A stretch of 64,000 nucleotides of DNA from JACCSI01 sp035575715 (GTDB taxonomy: Bacteria; Acidobacteriota; Vicinamibacteria; Vicinamibacterales; UBA2999): contig DATLXN010000012.1 in assembly GCA_035575715.1 (NCBI GenBank), positions 186,001-250,000 on the forward strand, given 5' to 3'. The notes under the pieces were generated by a model, which worked only from the letters and a program-made list of their open reading frames with translations, had not been told where the DNA came from and did not search any database. The position numbers were made by a program, and so were the translations under genes. Below, piece after piece: positions 7,532 to 15,898 of this stretch (the stretch's first letter is position 1; the number at the start of each line of letters is the position of its first letter).

Positions 7532-10156
7532 TCATTCATCTTGCGTCAGCACCAATCGCGCCGCCTGCCGCGCCGGATAGATCCCCGCTAACGCCGTGGC
7601 AATCACCACCGCGATTGAGACCTGCGCCAGGAAGGCAACCGGGATCCGGAATTGAATAGTCCAGCCAAAACTCTGCACGTTGATCACGTAGACCAATAGC
7701 ACTGACAGGACCAGTCCGACCACCAGTCCGATCGCCTGGCTGGCGGCACCAATCAACGCCGCTTCAATCACCACCACCCGTTGCACCTGCCGCCGTGCGG
7801 CGCCAATCAGCCGTAGCATCGACAGCTCTCGCCGCCGCTCGATCACCAGTGTCAGCAACGTCGCGCCGACGCCCAGCATTGCGACGACCACCGCGATGAT
7901 CTCGAGCGCGTAGGTGATCGCAAACGTGCTATCGAAGATCCGCAGCACTTCGGCGCGCAAGGCGCGGTTGGTATAGATAAACGCGCGGTGTCCTTCGTCA
8001 AGGCCGGCAAGGATCTCAGATCGCACCTGCTCCGGCTCGGCGCCGGGTTTGAGATACGCGGCGACGCCCGACGGCGCGAGTTCCCCGAAGTAGCGCACAA
8101 AGGTGGCGCGGTCCATGACGATGACGCCGCGGTCGACGGCGTAGTCGTAGTACACAGCGACCACCGCAAATGGGCGCGGGCCGGCGGGCGTCTGCAGCAT
8201 CAGCGTGTCGCCAGGCTTGGTGTCGTACTTGTTGGCAAACACTTCCGACACCACGACCGACTCAGTGCCAATCGCGCGCCGCAATGCCTCTCGACCGTCA
8301 GCTGGCTCCTTGAACAACAGCGAGCCGTGCGACAGGACGATGTCGAAATTGCCGGCGCCGAGCACCACCAGGTTGTTGTTGTAGACCAGGTCGATGTTAC
8401 GAAACGAATCGACGGCAGCCACGTCAGGATGCGCGCGCACCGCATCGATCACCGTCGCCGACAGCGTCTGCTCCGAGCCGGCGGTCGGCCGCATCCCGGG
8501 GCCGATGAACAAATCGGCCTGCAGCGTCTGGCCGACCCAGTAGACCACCGTGTCGCGGAAGCTGCCGATCATCACCGCGACCGCGACCATCATCGACAGG
8601 CTGACCGCCAGTGCGGCGACCGAAATCGACAGCCGCGGAATCGCGGCCGACAAATTGGCGTGGGCGAGCAGTCCCTCGACACCGAGCATGCGCCGCAACG
8701 GCCCGCGCATAACCCGGGCGAGCCCGTAGATGATCGCCGGCACCAGCAACGACGCGCCGATGATCGTCACAAAAGACGACGCGTAGCCGAACAGCGGCTG
8801 GCCGTTGATCGGAGGGAGCGTGGCCAGCCCGCCGGCCAGGATCAGCACCGCCAGCGGTAGCAGCAACGCTCGCGGCCGCAGGTGCACGCGTGACTCGAGC
8901 CGATCGTGACCGCGCATGGCGGCTGTCGGCGACACCAGGCTGGCTTCGCGCGACGGCAGCCACGCCGCGACCAGTGACAGCGGGATGCCGATGGCGAATG
9001 CCAGCGCAATCAACCCGGGCGTCAGCGCCGGTGGCACGGCCGCTGTCGCAATGTAGAGCGTGCTCACGGTGCGGCTGGTCAGATCGACGGCGACGTCGGC
9101 AAGCAAGCGCCCAAGACCGATGCCGACGATGGTGCCGGCAAGGCCGAGGGCGGCGGCCTCGCCAAGAAAGAGGGCGAGCACTTGCCCTCGCGTCACACCC
9201 AGGGCGCGCAGCGTGCCAATCTCATCGCGTCGCGCGATCACCGAAATCGTGACGGTGTTGTAGACCAGAAACAGTCCGACGACCAGCGACACCCACGACA
9301 GCGCAGTCAAGTTGAGATGAAACGCGGCGAGCATGCGTTCAACCTGTTGCCCTCGCCGGCCCGGGCGCTGCGCGGTGAGTCCGTCCGGCAGGCGCGCGCC
9401 GATCCCTTCGACTGCGGCATCGATCGCCGCATTGTCCGACGCGCCGGCGAGTACCACGTCGATGCGGTCGACCCGCCCCAACCGATCGAACGCGAGTTGC
9501 GCGGCGGCTATGTCCATCAGCACGAAGCTGCCGTCCATCACCCGCGCCGGCCCTTCGTCCTTGAGTAGCCCGCGGATGACATAGGTATTGACGCGATCGC
9601 CGGCCATCAGGCGAATCTCATCTCCGAGCGAATAGCCGCGTCGTCGCGCCAGCTTCTCGGTGATCACCACACTCTGCGGGCTGGTCAGCAGCTCGAGGAA
9701 GCGTTGCGGCGTGAGCGTGTCGCCGCCGAGCCCCTCGGGCTGCGCTCCTGATGTGGCAGCCGCGCCCACGACGTATTCGCGCAGCGTCAGGTCGCGGAGG
9801 ATGTCGACGCCGAGCACCTTGAGTGCTTCGACGCGCTGCGCGGGACGGACGGCTGTCCCTTCGACGATGGCCATCTCGCCTTCGATGACAGCGCTTGCCG
9901 CGCCAAATTCACGCAGCCAGCCGAGCTCGGGCAAGAGCGATTCGTTAATGCCGCCGGTGCCGACGATCTCGATGCCGGCCTTGCCGGCAACGGTCGACAG
10001 CGCGGTTTCGAACCCGCGCACCGAACTGGCATTAGTCAGTTGAATGGCGATGACGACGCCGACGCCGAGCGCGATGCCAATGGTCGTGGTGATCGTGCGA
10101 GCCCGCTCCTTCAGCAGCGGGCGCAGAATGAACTGCTTAAACAGCCGCCACGACAT
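7532..10156 (-). CDS. ABC transporter permease, two FtsX modules (LolC/E or AttFG-like)
   Basis: Inner-membrane permease of a MacB/LolCDE-type ABC transporter that moves lipids or lipoproteins without crossing the membrane itself. The 874-residue chain has an N-terminal anchor helix (TITTTIGIALGVGVVIAIQL), a periplasmic MacB-PCD-like domain, a three-helix FtsX domain (LSWVSLVVGLFLVYNTVTIS), then a second periplasmic domain and a second FtsX domain (FAITYALEIIAVVVAMLGVG). Two modules in one chain equal the separate AttF and AttG subunits. Its start overlaps the ATPase gene by 20 bases, so the two are translationally coupled. Confidence 0.9.
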   Translation of the reverse strand: MSWRLFKQFILRPLLKERARTITTTIGIALGVGVVIAIQLTNASSVRGFETALSTVAGKAGIEIVGTGGINESLLPELGWLREFGAASAVIEGEMAIVEGTAVRPAQRVEALKVLGVDILRDLTLREYVVGAAATSGAQPEGLGGDTLTPQRFLELLTSPQSVVITEKLARRRGYSLGDEIRLMAGDRVNTYVIRGLLKDEGPARVMDGSFVLMDIAAAQLAFDRLGRVDRIDVVLAGASDNAAIDAAVEGIGARLPDGLTAQRPGRRGQQVERMLAAFHLNLTALSWVSLVVGLFLVYNTVTISVIARRDEIGTLRALGVTRGQVLALFLGEAAALGLAGTIVGIGLGRLLADVAVDLTSRTVSTLYIATAAVPPALTPGLIALAFAIGIPLSLVAAWLPSREASLVSPTAAMRGHDRLESRVHLRPRALLLPLAVLILAGGLATLPPINGQPLFGYASSFVTIIGASLLVPAIIYGLARVMRGPLRRMLGVEGLLAHANLSAAIPRLSISVAALAVSLSMMVAVAVMIGSFRDTVVYWVGQTLQADLFIGPGMRPTAGSEQTLSATVIDAVRAHPDVAAVDSFRNIDLVYNNNLVVLGAGNFDIVLSHGSLLFKEPADGREALRRAIGTESVVVSEVFANKYDTKPGDTLMLQTPAGPRPFAVVAVYYDYAVDRGVIVMDRATFVRYFGELAPSGVAAYLKPGAEPEQVRSEILAGLDEGHRAFIYTNRALRAEVLRIFDSTFAITYALEIIAVVVAMLGVGATLLTLVIERRRELSMLRLIGAARRQVQRVVVIEAALIGAASQAIGLVVGLVLSVLLVYVINVQSFGWTIQFRIPVAFLAQVSIAVVIATALAGIYPARQAARLVLTQDE

Positions 10157-10850
10157 CGTCGAACTTTCCGTCGCGCATGCGCAGGACGCGCTGGGCAGCG
10201 CGGGCGACTTCTGACGAGTGGGTGGCGAGCAGGATGGTGATGCCCAGTTCGCTGTTCAATTCCGTCAGCAGCGCGAGGACCCTGGCGCCGTTCTCGGAGT
10301 CGAGATTGCCGGTGGGTTCGTCGGCGACGAGCAGCCCCGGTTGATGGACGAGGGCGCGAGCGATCGCGGCGCGTTGCATCTCGCCACCAGACACTTGTTG
10401 CGGATAATGCTGAAGGCGATGGCCGATGCCGACCCGTCCGGCGAGTTGCGCGGCGCGTGCCTCCGCATCGGCAGGACGCATGCCGCCGAGCAGGCAGGGC
10501 AGCGCGATGTTGTCGCCCAACGTAAGCGTTGGCAGCAGATTGAAGAATTGAAAGACAAAGCCGATACGGTCGCGCCGCACGCGCGTCAGTTGGTCGTCGC
10601 CAAGTGACGCGAGCGGTTTACCCTCAAAAACGATCTCGCCCAAGGTGGGTCGATCCATGCCGCCGCACAAATGCAGCAACGTCGATTTGCCGCACCCCGA
10701 TGGCCCCATCAACGCGACAAAGTCGCCGGGCTCGAGTGTGAGCGACACGCCGGCGAGCGCGGTCACGCGCGCTTCGCCGGTGACGTAGGTTTTTTGGAGA
10801 TCGGTGGCGTGGAGCAGGGCGGACAAAGGTGTCCTTGTATTGTGTGGCAC
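10137..10850 (-). CDS. ABC transporter ATP-binding protein, LolD/MacB-like
   Basis: ATPase subunit that drives the downstream permease. Walker A is GPSGCGKST (residues 49-57), the Q-loop lies in FVFQFFNLLPTLTLGDNIAL, the signature is VSGGEMQRAAIARAL, Walker B is LLVADEPTGNLDSENG and the switch His is in LLATHSSE. Length 237 and the NLDSENG motif are typical of LolD. The annotated GTG at 10850 could be too long: a TTG four codons past it in the PLSALLHATDLQ segment follows a TACAAG box by seven bases. First gene of the minus-strand operon, divergent from the acylase gene. Confidence 0.93.
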   Translation of the reverse strand: MPHNTRTPLSALLHATDLQKTYVTGEARVTALAGVSLTLEPGDFVALMGPSGCGKSTLLHLCGGMDRPTLGEIVFEGKPLASLGDDQLTRVRRDRIGFVFQFFNLLPTLTLGDNIALPCLLGGMRPADAEARAAQLAGRVGIGHRLQHYPQQVSGGEMQRAAIARALVHQPGLLVADEPTGNLDSENGARVLALLTELNSELGITILLATHSSEVARAAQRVLRMRDGKFDDVVAAV

Positions 10851-10889
10851 AATCCAGCCGCATCAGCTCAGCGTTTCGGGGAGACTTTC

Positions 10890-13094
10890 ATGAAGAAGCT
10901 TGTTTTCGTCCTTGTTTTAACTGTCGCGGCCTGTTCGTCGGAGAACCGGGTCGACCCGCCATCGACAGCGGGCGCGACCACCGCGACACCTGACGTCAGC
11001 GGCTGGGAACGGCAGGCGCAGAACATCACCATCGTTCGTGACGATTGGGGCATTCCGCACGTCTATGGCAAGACCGATGCGGACGCCGTGTTCGGGGTGA
11101 TTTACGCGCAGGCCGAGGACGACTTCAATCGCGTCGAGACCAACTACCTCAACTCGATGGGCCGTCTCGCGGAAGCCGAAGGCGAGAGCGCGATCTACCG
11201 CGATCTGCGCATGAAGTTGTTCATCGATCCTGCCGACATGAAGGCGCAGTACGAGAAGAGTCCCGACTGGCTCAAGAAATTGATGACGGCATGGGCCGAC
11301 GGGCTCAATTACTACCTGCACACGCATCCGACCGTGAAGCCGCGCGTGATTACTCGTTTTGAACCATGGATGGCGCTGACCTTTAGCGAGGGCAGCATCG
11401 GTGGTGACATCGAACGCGTCAACCTCGGCCAACTGGAAGCCTTCTACGGAAAGAATCCGCAGGCGACCGCGTCGCTCGAGCTGCCGAAGCCTTACCAGGA
11501 ACCGCGCGGGTCAAACGGCATCGCGATCGCGCCGTCGAATACCGCCGGCAAGAAAGCGCTGCTGCTGATCAATCCGCACACCTCGTTCTTCTTCCGTGCC
11601 GAAGCGCAAATGGTCAGCGACGAAGGGCTGAACGCCTACGGCGCGCTGACTTGGGGCCAGTTCTTCATCTACCAGGGCTTCAACGACCGCGCCGGCTGGA
11701 TGCACACCTCGAGCGGCGTCGACAACATCGACGAGTATCTCGAAACGATTATCAAGAAGGGCGACGCGTTCTATTACAAGTACGGCCCTGAAGAACGGCC
11801 GCTGATGGCTTCAACGATCACCGTGCCCTACAAGGGCGCGACCGGGATGGCGCAGAAACAGTTCACGATCTATCGCACTCATCACGGCCCGGTGGTGCGC
11901 GAAGCGGACGGCAAGTGGGTCAGCGTGCGGCTGATGCAGGAGCCGCTCAAGGCGCTGACCCAGTCGTATAGCCGGACCAAGGCGAAGAATTATCAAGCTT
12001 TCCGCGAGTCGATGGACCTGCACACCAATTCGTCGAACAACACGATCTATGCGGATGCTGATGGCACGATCGCCTACTTCCATTCCAACTTCATTCCCAA
12101 GCGCGACGCCAGGTTCGACTGGTCCAAGCCTGTCGACGGCAGCGACCCGGCGACGGAATGGAACGGGGTGCATTCGATTGACGAATCGCCGCTGGTCAAG
12201 AATCCGTCGAGCGGTTGGCTCTACAACACCAATAACTGGCCGTGGTCGGCGGCCGGTCCTGATAGTCCCAAGAAGACCTCCTTTCCGGTCTATGTCGATC
12301 GCAATGGCGAGAATCCGCGCGGTATCCACGCCATTCGCGTCCTCAAAGATAAGAAAGACTTCACCATCGACTCGCTGATCGCGGCGGCCTACGACAGCTA
12401 CTTGCCCGCGTTCGAGCAGATGCTGCCGGCCTTGCTCAAGGCGTGGGACCGCACGCCGGCGAGTAATCCCTTGAAGGCCAAGGTCTCTGAACAGATCACC
12501 ATGCTGCGCGGCTGGGACTACCGCTGGGCCACCGATTCGGTGCCGACGACGGTTGCCGCCTACTGGGGCGAAGAGATCGGACGGAGCGTCAACGAGGAAG
12601 CGCGCAAAGCCGGTATCCCTGCTGATGAATTCGTGGCGCAGCGCGCCACGCCGGAGCAGTTGCTCCAGGCGCTCGCCGCCGCCTCCGACAAGCTCGCGGC
12701 GGACTTCGGCAAGTGGCAGACGCCGTGGGGCGAGGTCAATCGCTTCCAACGTCTGACCGGCGACATCGTGCAGCCGTTCAACGACAGCGGCGCCAGCACC
12801 CCGGTCGGCTTCACCTCGGCGCGCTGGGGCTCGCTCGCCTCGTTCGGCGCGCGCACCTACACCGAGACCAAGAAGATGTACGGCACCTCCGGCAATAGCT
12901 TCGTCGCCGTTGTCGAGTTCGGCGACCAGGTCCGTGCCAAGGCGGTATCAGCGGGCGGACAAAGCGGCGATCCGAAGTCGAAGCATTTTAATGATCAGGC
13001 CGAGCGCTATGCGACCGGCAATCTGCGCGATGTGTATTTCTATCGCCAGCAGCTCGAAGGTCACACCGAACGAACGTATAAGCCCGGGCAGTAG
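10890..13094 (+). CDS. Penicillin acylase family Ntn-hydrolase, lipoprotein
   Basis: Penicillin-amidase-family hydrolase (acylases for N-acyl homoserine lactones, beta-lactams or N-acyl peptides). The signal peptide ends in a lipobox (LTVAAC), so the protein is probably lipid-anchored. The N-terminal chain has ITIVRDDWGIPHVYGKTDAD and VIYAQAEDDFNRVE. Autocleavage would expose Ser208 in RGSNGIAIAPS as the N-terminal nucleophile of the beta chain, preceding LLINPHTSF. Length 734 fits. A GGGGAG site precedes the ATG. The true substrate cannot be told from the sequence. It is monocistronic, between the divergent ABC operon and the convergent permease. Confidence 0.93.
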   Translation: MKKLVFVLVLTVAACSSENRVDPPSTAGATTATPDVSGWERQAQNITIVRDDWGIPHVYGKTDADAVFGVIYAQAEDDFNRVETNYLNSMGRLAEAEGESAIYRDLRMKLFIDPADMKAQYEKSPDWLKKLMTAWADGLNYYLHTHPTVKPRVITRFEPWMALTFSEGSIGGDIERVNLGQLEAFYGKNPQATASLELPKPYQEPRGSNGIAIAPSNTAGKKALLLINPHTSFFFRAEAQMVSDEGLNAYGALTWGQFFIYQGFNDRAGWMHTSSGVDNIDEYLETIIKKGDAFYYKYGPEERPLMASTITVPYKGATGMAQKQFTIYRTHHGPVVREADGKWVSVRLMQEPLKALTQSYSRTKAKNYQAFRESMDLHTNSSNNTIYADADGTIAYFHSNFIPKRDARFDWSKPVDGSDPATEWNGVHSIDESPLVKNPSSGWLYNTNNWPWSAAGPDSPKKTSFPVYVDRNGENPRGIHAIRVLKDKKDFTIDSLIAAAYDSYLPAFEQMLPALLKAWDRTPASNPLKAKVSEQITMLRGWDYRWATDSVPTTVAAYWGEEIGRSVNEEARKAGIPADEFVAQRATPEQLLQALAAASDKLAADFGKWQTPWGEVNRFQRLTGDIVQPFNDSGASTPVGFTSARWGSLASFGARTYTETKKMYGTSGNSFVAVVEFGDQVRAKAVSAGGQSGDPKSKHFNDQAERYATGNLRDVYFYRQQLEGHTERTYKPGQ

Positions 13095-13317
13095 CTGAAG
13101 ACTCGCGCTTCGCGCGAGCACGACTCGTTGGCGCGTGACGAAATCGGCGCCAACATTGCACGACGCCGCGCCTTTCGGCGCGTCGCACGACGGCCGCCGT
13201 GCGGCGGCCGTAACCCATGCAGCTTGATAAAACGGTCGCCGAACGGCGACCGTCCCGCGCCGCGCGAAGCGCGGGTCCTGCGCATGTCGGCGAAGCCGAC
13301 GAGTCGTGCGAGTGTGC
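13095..13317. repeat. Hairpin-rich intergenic repeat, diverged third copy plus hairpin array
   Basis: The gap between two convergent genes starts with CTCGCGC-TTC-GCGCGAG, then GACTCGTTGGCGC with GGCGCCAAC, a GCGCCGCGCC palindrome and GGCCGCCGTGCGGCGGCC, the same order of parts as at 2703 and 3433. It continues with CGGTCGCC-GAAC-GGCGACCG (13233-13252), CCCGCGC/GCGCGGG (13254-13275) and GTCGGC-GAA-GCCGAC (13286-13300). It may act as a bidirectional terminator. Confidence 0.65.
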
Positions 13318-13331
13318 GGAGCCGCCGAGTC

Positions 13332-15758
13332 CTACTCCGCGCGCAGTGCCTGAATCGGCGCCACGCGCGTGCCGCGGCGCGCCGGGATGTACGACGCCAG
13401 CGTCGCGACCGCGATCAGGACGAGCGCCGTGACCGCGAAGGTGAGTAGATCGAGCGGTTCGGTCTCGTAAAGCATCGTCTTCAGCAACCGGGTCAAGCCG
13501 CCCGCCGCGAGCAGGCCGATGACCACGCCGAGCAGAACCAGTTTCATCGCTTGCCCAAGGACCAGCCGAAACACCGAGTTCGCGGTGGCGCCGAGCGCCA
13601 TCCGCACGCCGATTTCCTGTGTGCGTTGCGTTACCGAATAGGCCATCACGCCGTAAACGCCGACCCCGGCCAGTACCAGCGCCATCAGTGCGAATGCCGC
13701 GAGCAACGCCGATACGGCACGCGGCCGCGCGAGTGTCACCGCCACGACTTCGTCCATCGTCCGCACGTCGGCCAGCGGCAATTCCGGGTCGACGGCGTGC
13801 ACCGCCGCGGCGACGCTACTGACCATCGACGCCGGAGTCGTCTCCGAGCGCACCAACAGCGTCATCAACGAAATCGGCAGTTGCGGATGCGGCAGGAAGA
13901 CCGCGGGACGCATTTCTGAATCGAGGGTCGAGAATTTGATGTCGCCGACGACGCCCACGACCTCGACTTTTATGCCGTCTGCGGGACCGATGCTGACATG
14001 CAGTCGCTTGCCGATCGGGTTCTCGCCCGGCAAGTGCTTGCGCGCCAGCGTTTCACTGACGATCGCGACCAGCGGCGCATCCCCCGCGTCAGCAGCTGTG
14101 AAATCGCGCCCCGCCAATTGCGGAATGCCCATCGTGCGAAAAAATCCTGGTGTGATTGGGCGCACTTCGGTAGTCGGCGCAGTGCCGTCAGCGGGCGCTG
14201 GCTGGTCGAGTCGATAGAAGCTGGTGCCGATGCCAGGGCCGCCCATCGGCAGGAAACTGACGCCCGCGGCGTTCTGCACGCCCGGCAACGCCGACACGCG
14301 CGACAACACGTCGGTGTAGAAGCCGGCAATGCGCTGGTTGTCGTTATAGCGCGCGGCCGGCAATTGCACGCGTCCGGTCAGGAGTCCTTCCGCGCGGAAG
14401 CCGGGGCTGATGTTCTGCAGCCGTACGAAGCTGCGAATCAGTAATCCGGCACCCGCCAACAGGACGATCGAGAGCGCCACTTCGGCGATGACCAACGCGC
14501 CGAGCGCGCGCCGTGAGCGTGGCCCGGCGCCGTGGCGGCCGCCTTCGCGCAGCGCGTCGTTCGCGGTCGCCGTCGCCAGCAGCGCCGGCACAAGACCAAA
14601 GATGAGGCCGGTGCCGAGAGCCACCGCCATCGTGAACGCAATCACCGGGACATCGAGGGCGATCTGGTCAAGGCGCGGCACGGGAATCCGGTTCGCGACG
14701 AGCGCGAGCAGTCCGCGCTGAAACGCGAAGGCGAGCGCCAGTCCCGCGATGCCTCCAGCCAGCGACAGCAGCAGACTCTCGGTCAGCATCTGGCGCATCA
14801 ATCGACCGCGACCGGCGCCGAGCGCCGTGCGCAGGCCGAGCTCACGTTCGCGCACCGTGCTTCGCGCGAGAAGCAAATTGGCGACATTGACGCACGCGAT
14901 CAACAACACCAGACCGACTGCGGCGGAGAGGATTAGTAAGGCCGGGCGGATTTCGTCGACCATCTGCGCGTGCACCGGGACCAGGGCGACCGACCACCCG
15001 GTGTTCCGTTGCGGCGCTTCTTTTTCAAGTTGCGCGGCAATGGTTTTCATTTCGTCAGCTGCCTGCGCCAGCGACACGCCGTCGCGCAACCGTGCCAAGC
15101 CGAACGACGATCCGCGCCCCCGCGCCGTGCGCAGCCGCTCGGCGGTCCAGCCATACGGCACCATGAAATCGGCACGCTGGCCGACGATGGTGAAGCCGGG
15201 AGGCATCACGCCGACAACCGTGCGCAGCCGTCCGTTGGCGGTGATGGTCATCGACAGGACGTCGCTGCGGCCGCCCAGCCGAGATTGCCAGAACTCGTGA
15301 CTGAGCAGGATGACCGTGTCCTTGCCTTCCTCGTCTTCCTCTGGCGTGTAAGCGCGACCGAGCGCCGGCTGCGCGCCGAGCGCAGTGAACACATCGGCCG
15401 ATGCCGATAGTCCGGCGAGTTCCTGGGGCTGGCCATCCAGCGTCACATTGATCCGCGTCGGTCCGACCATCCCGAGATATTCAAACGATCGATTGCGCTC
15501 ACGCCAGGCAACGAAATTCGCTGGGCCGATGACGTTGCGCGGCCGGTTGCGGGAGGCGTTACTCTCCCACACCACCACCACGCGATCGGGATCGCGGTAG
15601 GGGAGCGGCTTGAGCATGACCCCGCGCACGACGGTGAAGATCGCTGAGGTTGCGCCAATGCCCAGTGCCAATGCCAGCACCGCGGGGATCGTGAATCGTG
15701 GCGCGCGGAGGAACGAGCGCAGCGCGAACCGCAGATCCTGGAGGAGGGTGCCTTGCAT
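13332..15758 (-). CDS. ADOP-like MacB/FtsX permease (acidobacterial duplicated orphan permease type)
   Basis: Large orphan permease without its own ATPase gene. It starts with a conserved short cytoplasmic helix (LLQDLRFALRSFLRAPRFTI) and AVLALALGIGATSAIFTVV, followed by a MacB periplasmic domain, a first FtsX domain (ILSAAVGLVLLIACVNVANL), a second periplasmic domain and a second FtsX domain ending GTRVAPIQALRAE. This arrangement and the 808-residue length match the ADOP group that is expanded in Acidobacteriota, and it is the best taxonomic clue in the window. An AAGGG site lies five bases before the ATG. Function of the group is unknown; export of small molecules or peptides is presumed. 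Confidence 0.92.
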   Translation of the reverse strand: MQGTLLQDLRFALRSFLRAPRFTIPAVLALALGIGATSAIFTVVRGVMLKPLPYRDPDRVVVVWESNASRNRPRNVIGPANFVAWRERNRSFEYLGMVGPTRINVTLDGQPQELAGLSASADVFTALGAQPALGRAYTPEEDEEGKDTVILLSHEFWQSRLGGRSDVLSMTITANGRLRTVVGVMPPGFTIVGQRADFMVPYGWTAERLRTARGRGSSFGLARLRDGVSLAQAADEMKTIAAQLEKEAPQRNTGWSVALVPVHAQMVDEIRPALLILSAAVGLVLLIACVNVANLLLARSTVRERELGLRTALGAGRGRLMRQMLTESLLLSLAGGIAGLALAFAFQRGLLALVANRIPVPRLDQIALDVPVIAFTMAVALGTGLIFGLVPALLATATANDALREGGRHGAGPRSRRALGALVIAEVALSIVLLAGAGLLIRSFVRLQNISPGFRAEGLLTGRVQLPAARYNDNQRIAGFYTDVLSRVSALPGVQNAAGVSFLPMGGPGIGTSFYRLDQPAPADGTAPTTEVRPITPGFFRTMGIPQLAGRDFTAADAGDAPLVAIVSETLARKHLPGENPIGKRLHVSIGPADGIKVEVVGVVGDIKFSTLDSEMRPAVFLPHPQLPISLMTLLVRSETTPASMVSSVAAAVHAVDPELPLADVRTMDEVVAVTLARPRAVSALLAAFALMALVLAGVGVYGVMAYSVTQRTQEIGVRMALGATANSVFRLVLGQAMKLVLLGVVIGLLAAGGLTRLLKTMLYETEPLDLLTFAVTALVLIAVATLASYIPARRGTRVAPIQALRAE

Positions 15759-15886
15759 ATGGCCCTTAGATGATCGGAACCGGTGGACGGTTGGCAGATA
15801 TGCTAAAAAACTGCACTAGTCACAAGATCTCGGTGGGCCAACGGGTCTGCTGCGCCATCCCGGTTCCCGGTCGATTCGGCCGCGCA

Positions 15887-15892
15887 TACAAT
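15887..15892 (+). promoter_or_regulatory. Putative -10 box of leaderless secreted-protein gene
   Basis: TACAAT ends six bases before the ATG at 15899, with no ribosome binding site in between. This is one of the clearest cases of the leaderless pattern in the window. Confidence 0.5.
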
Positions 15893-15898
15893 CTGTCG

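Noticed and set aside
8424..8963. 179-codon minus-strand frame inside the permease
   Set aside because: Shadow of the permease in another frame; composition is Arg/Ala-rich and no start signal is present.
10010..10035. TTCGAACC-like T-loop suggesting a tRNA
   Set aside because: It lies inside the permease coding sequence and no cloverleaf arms surround it.
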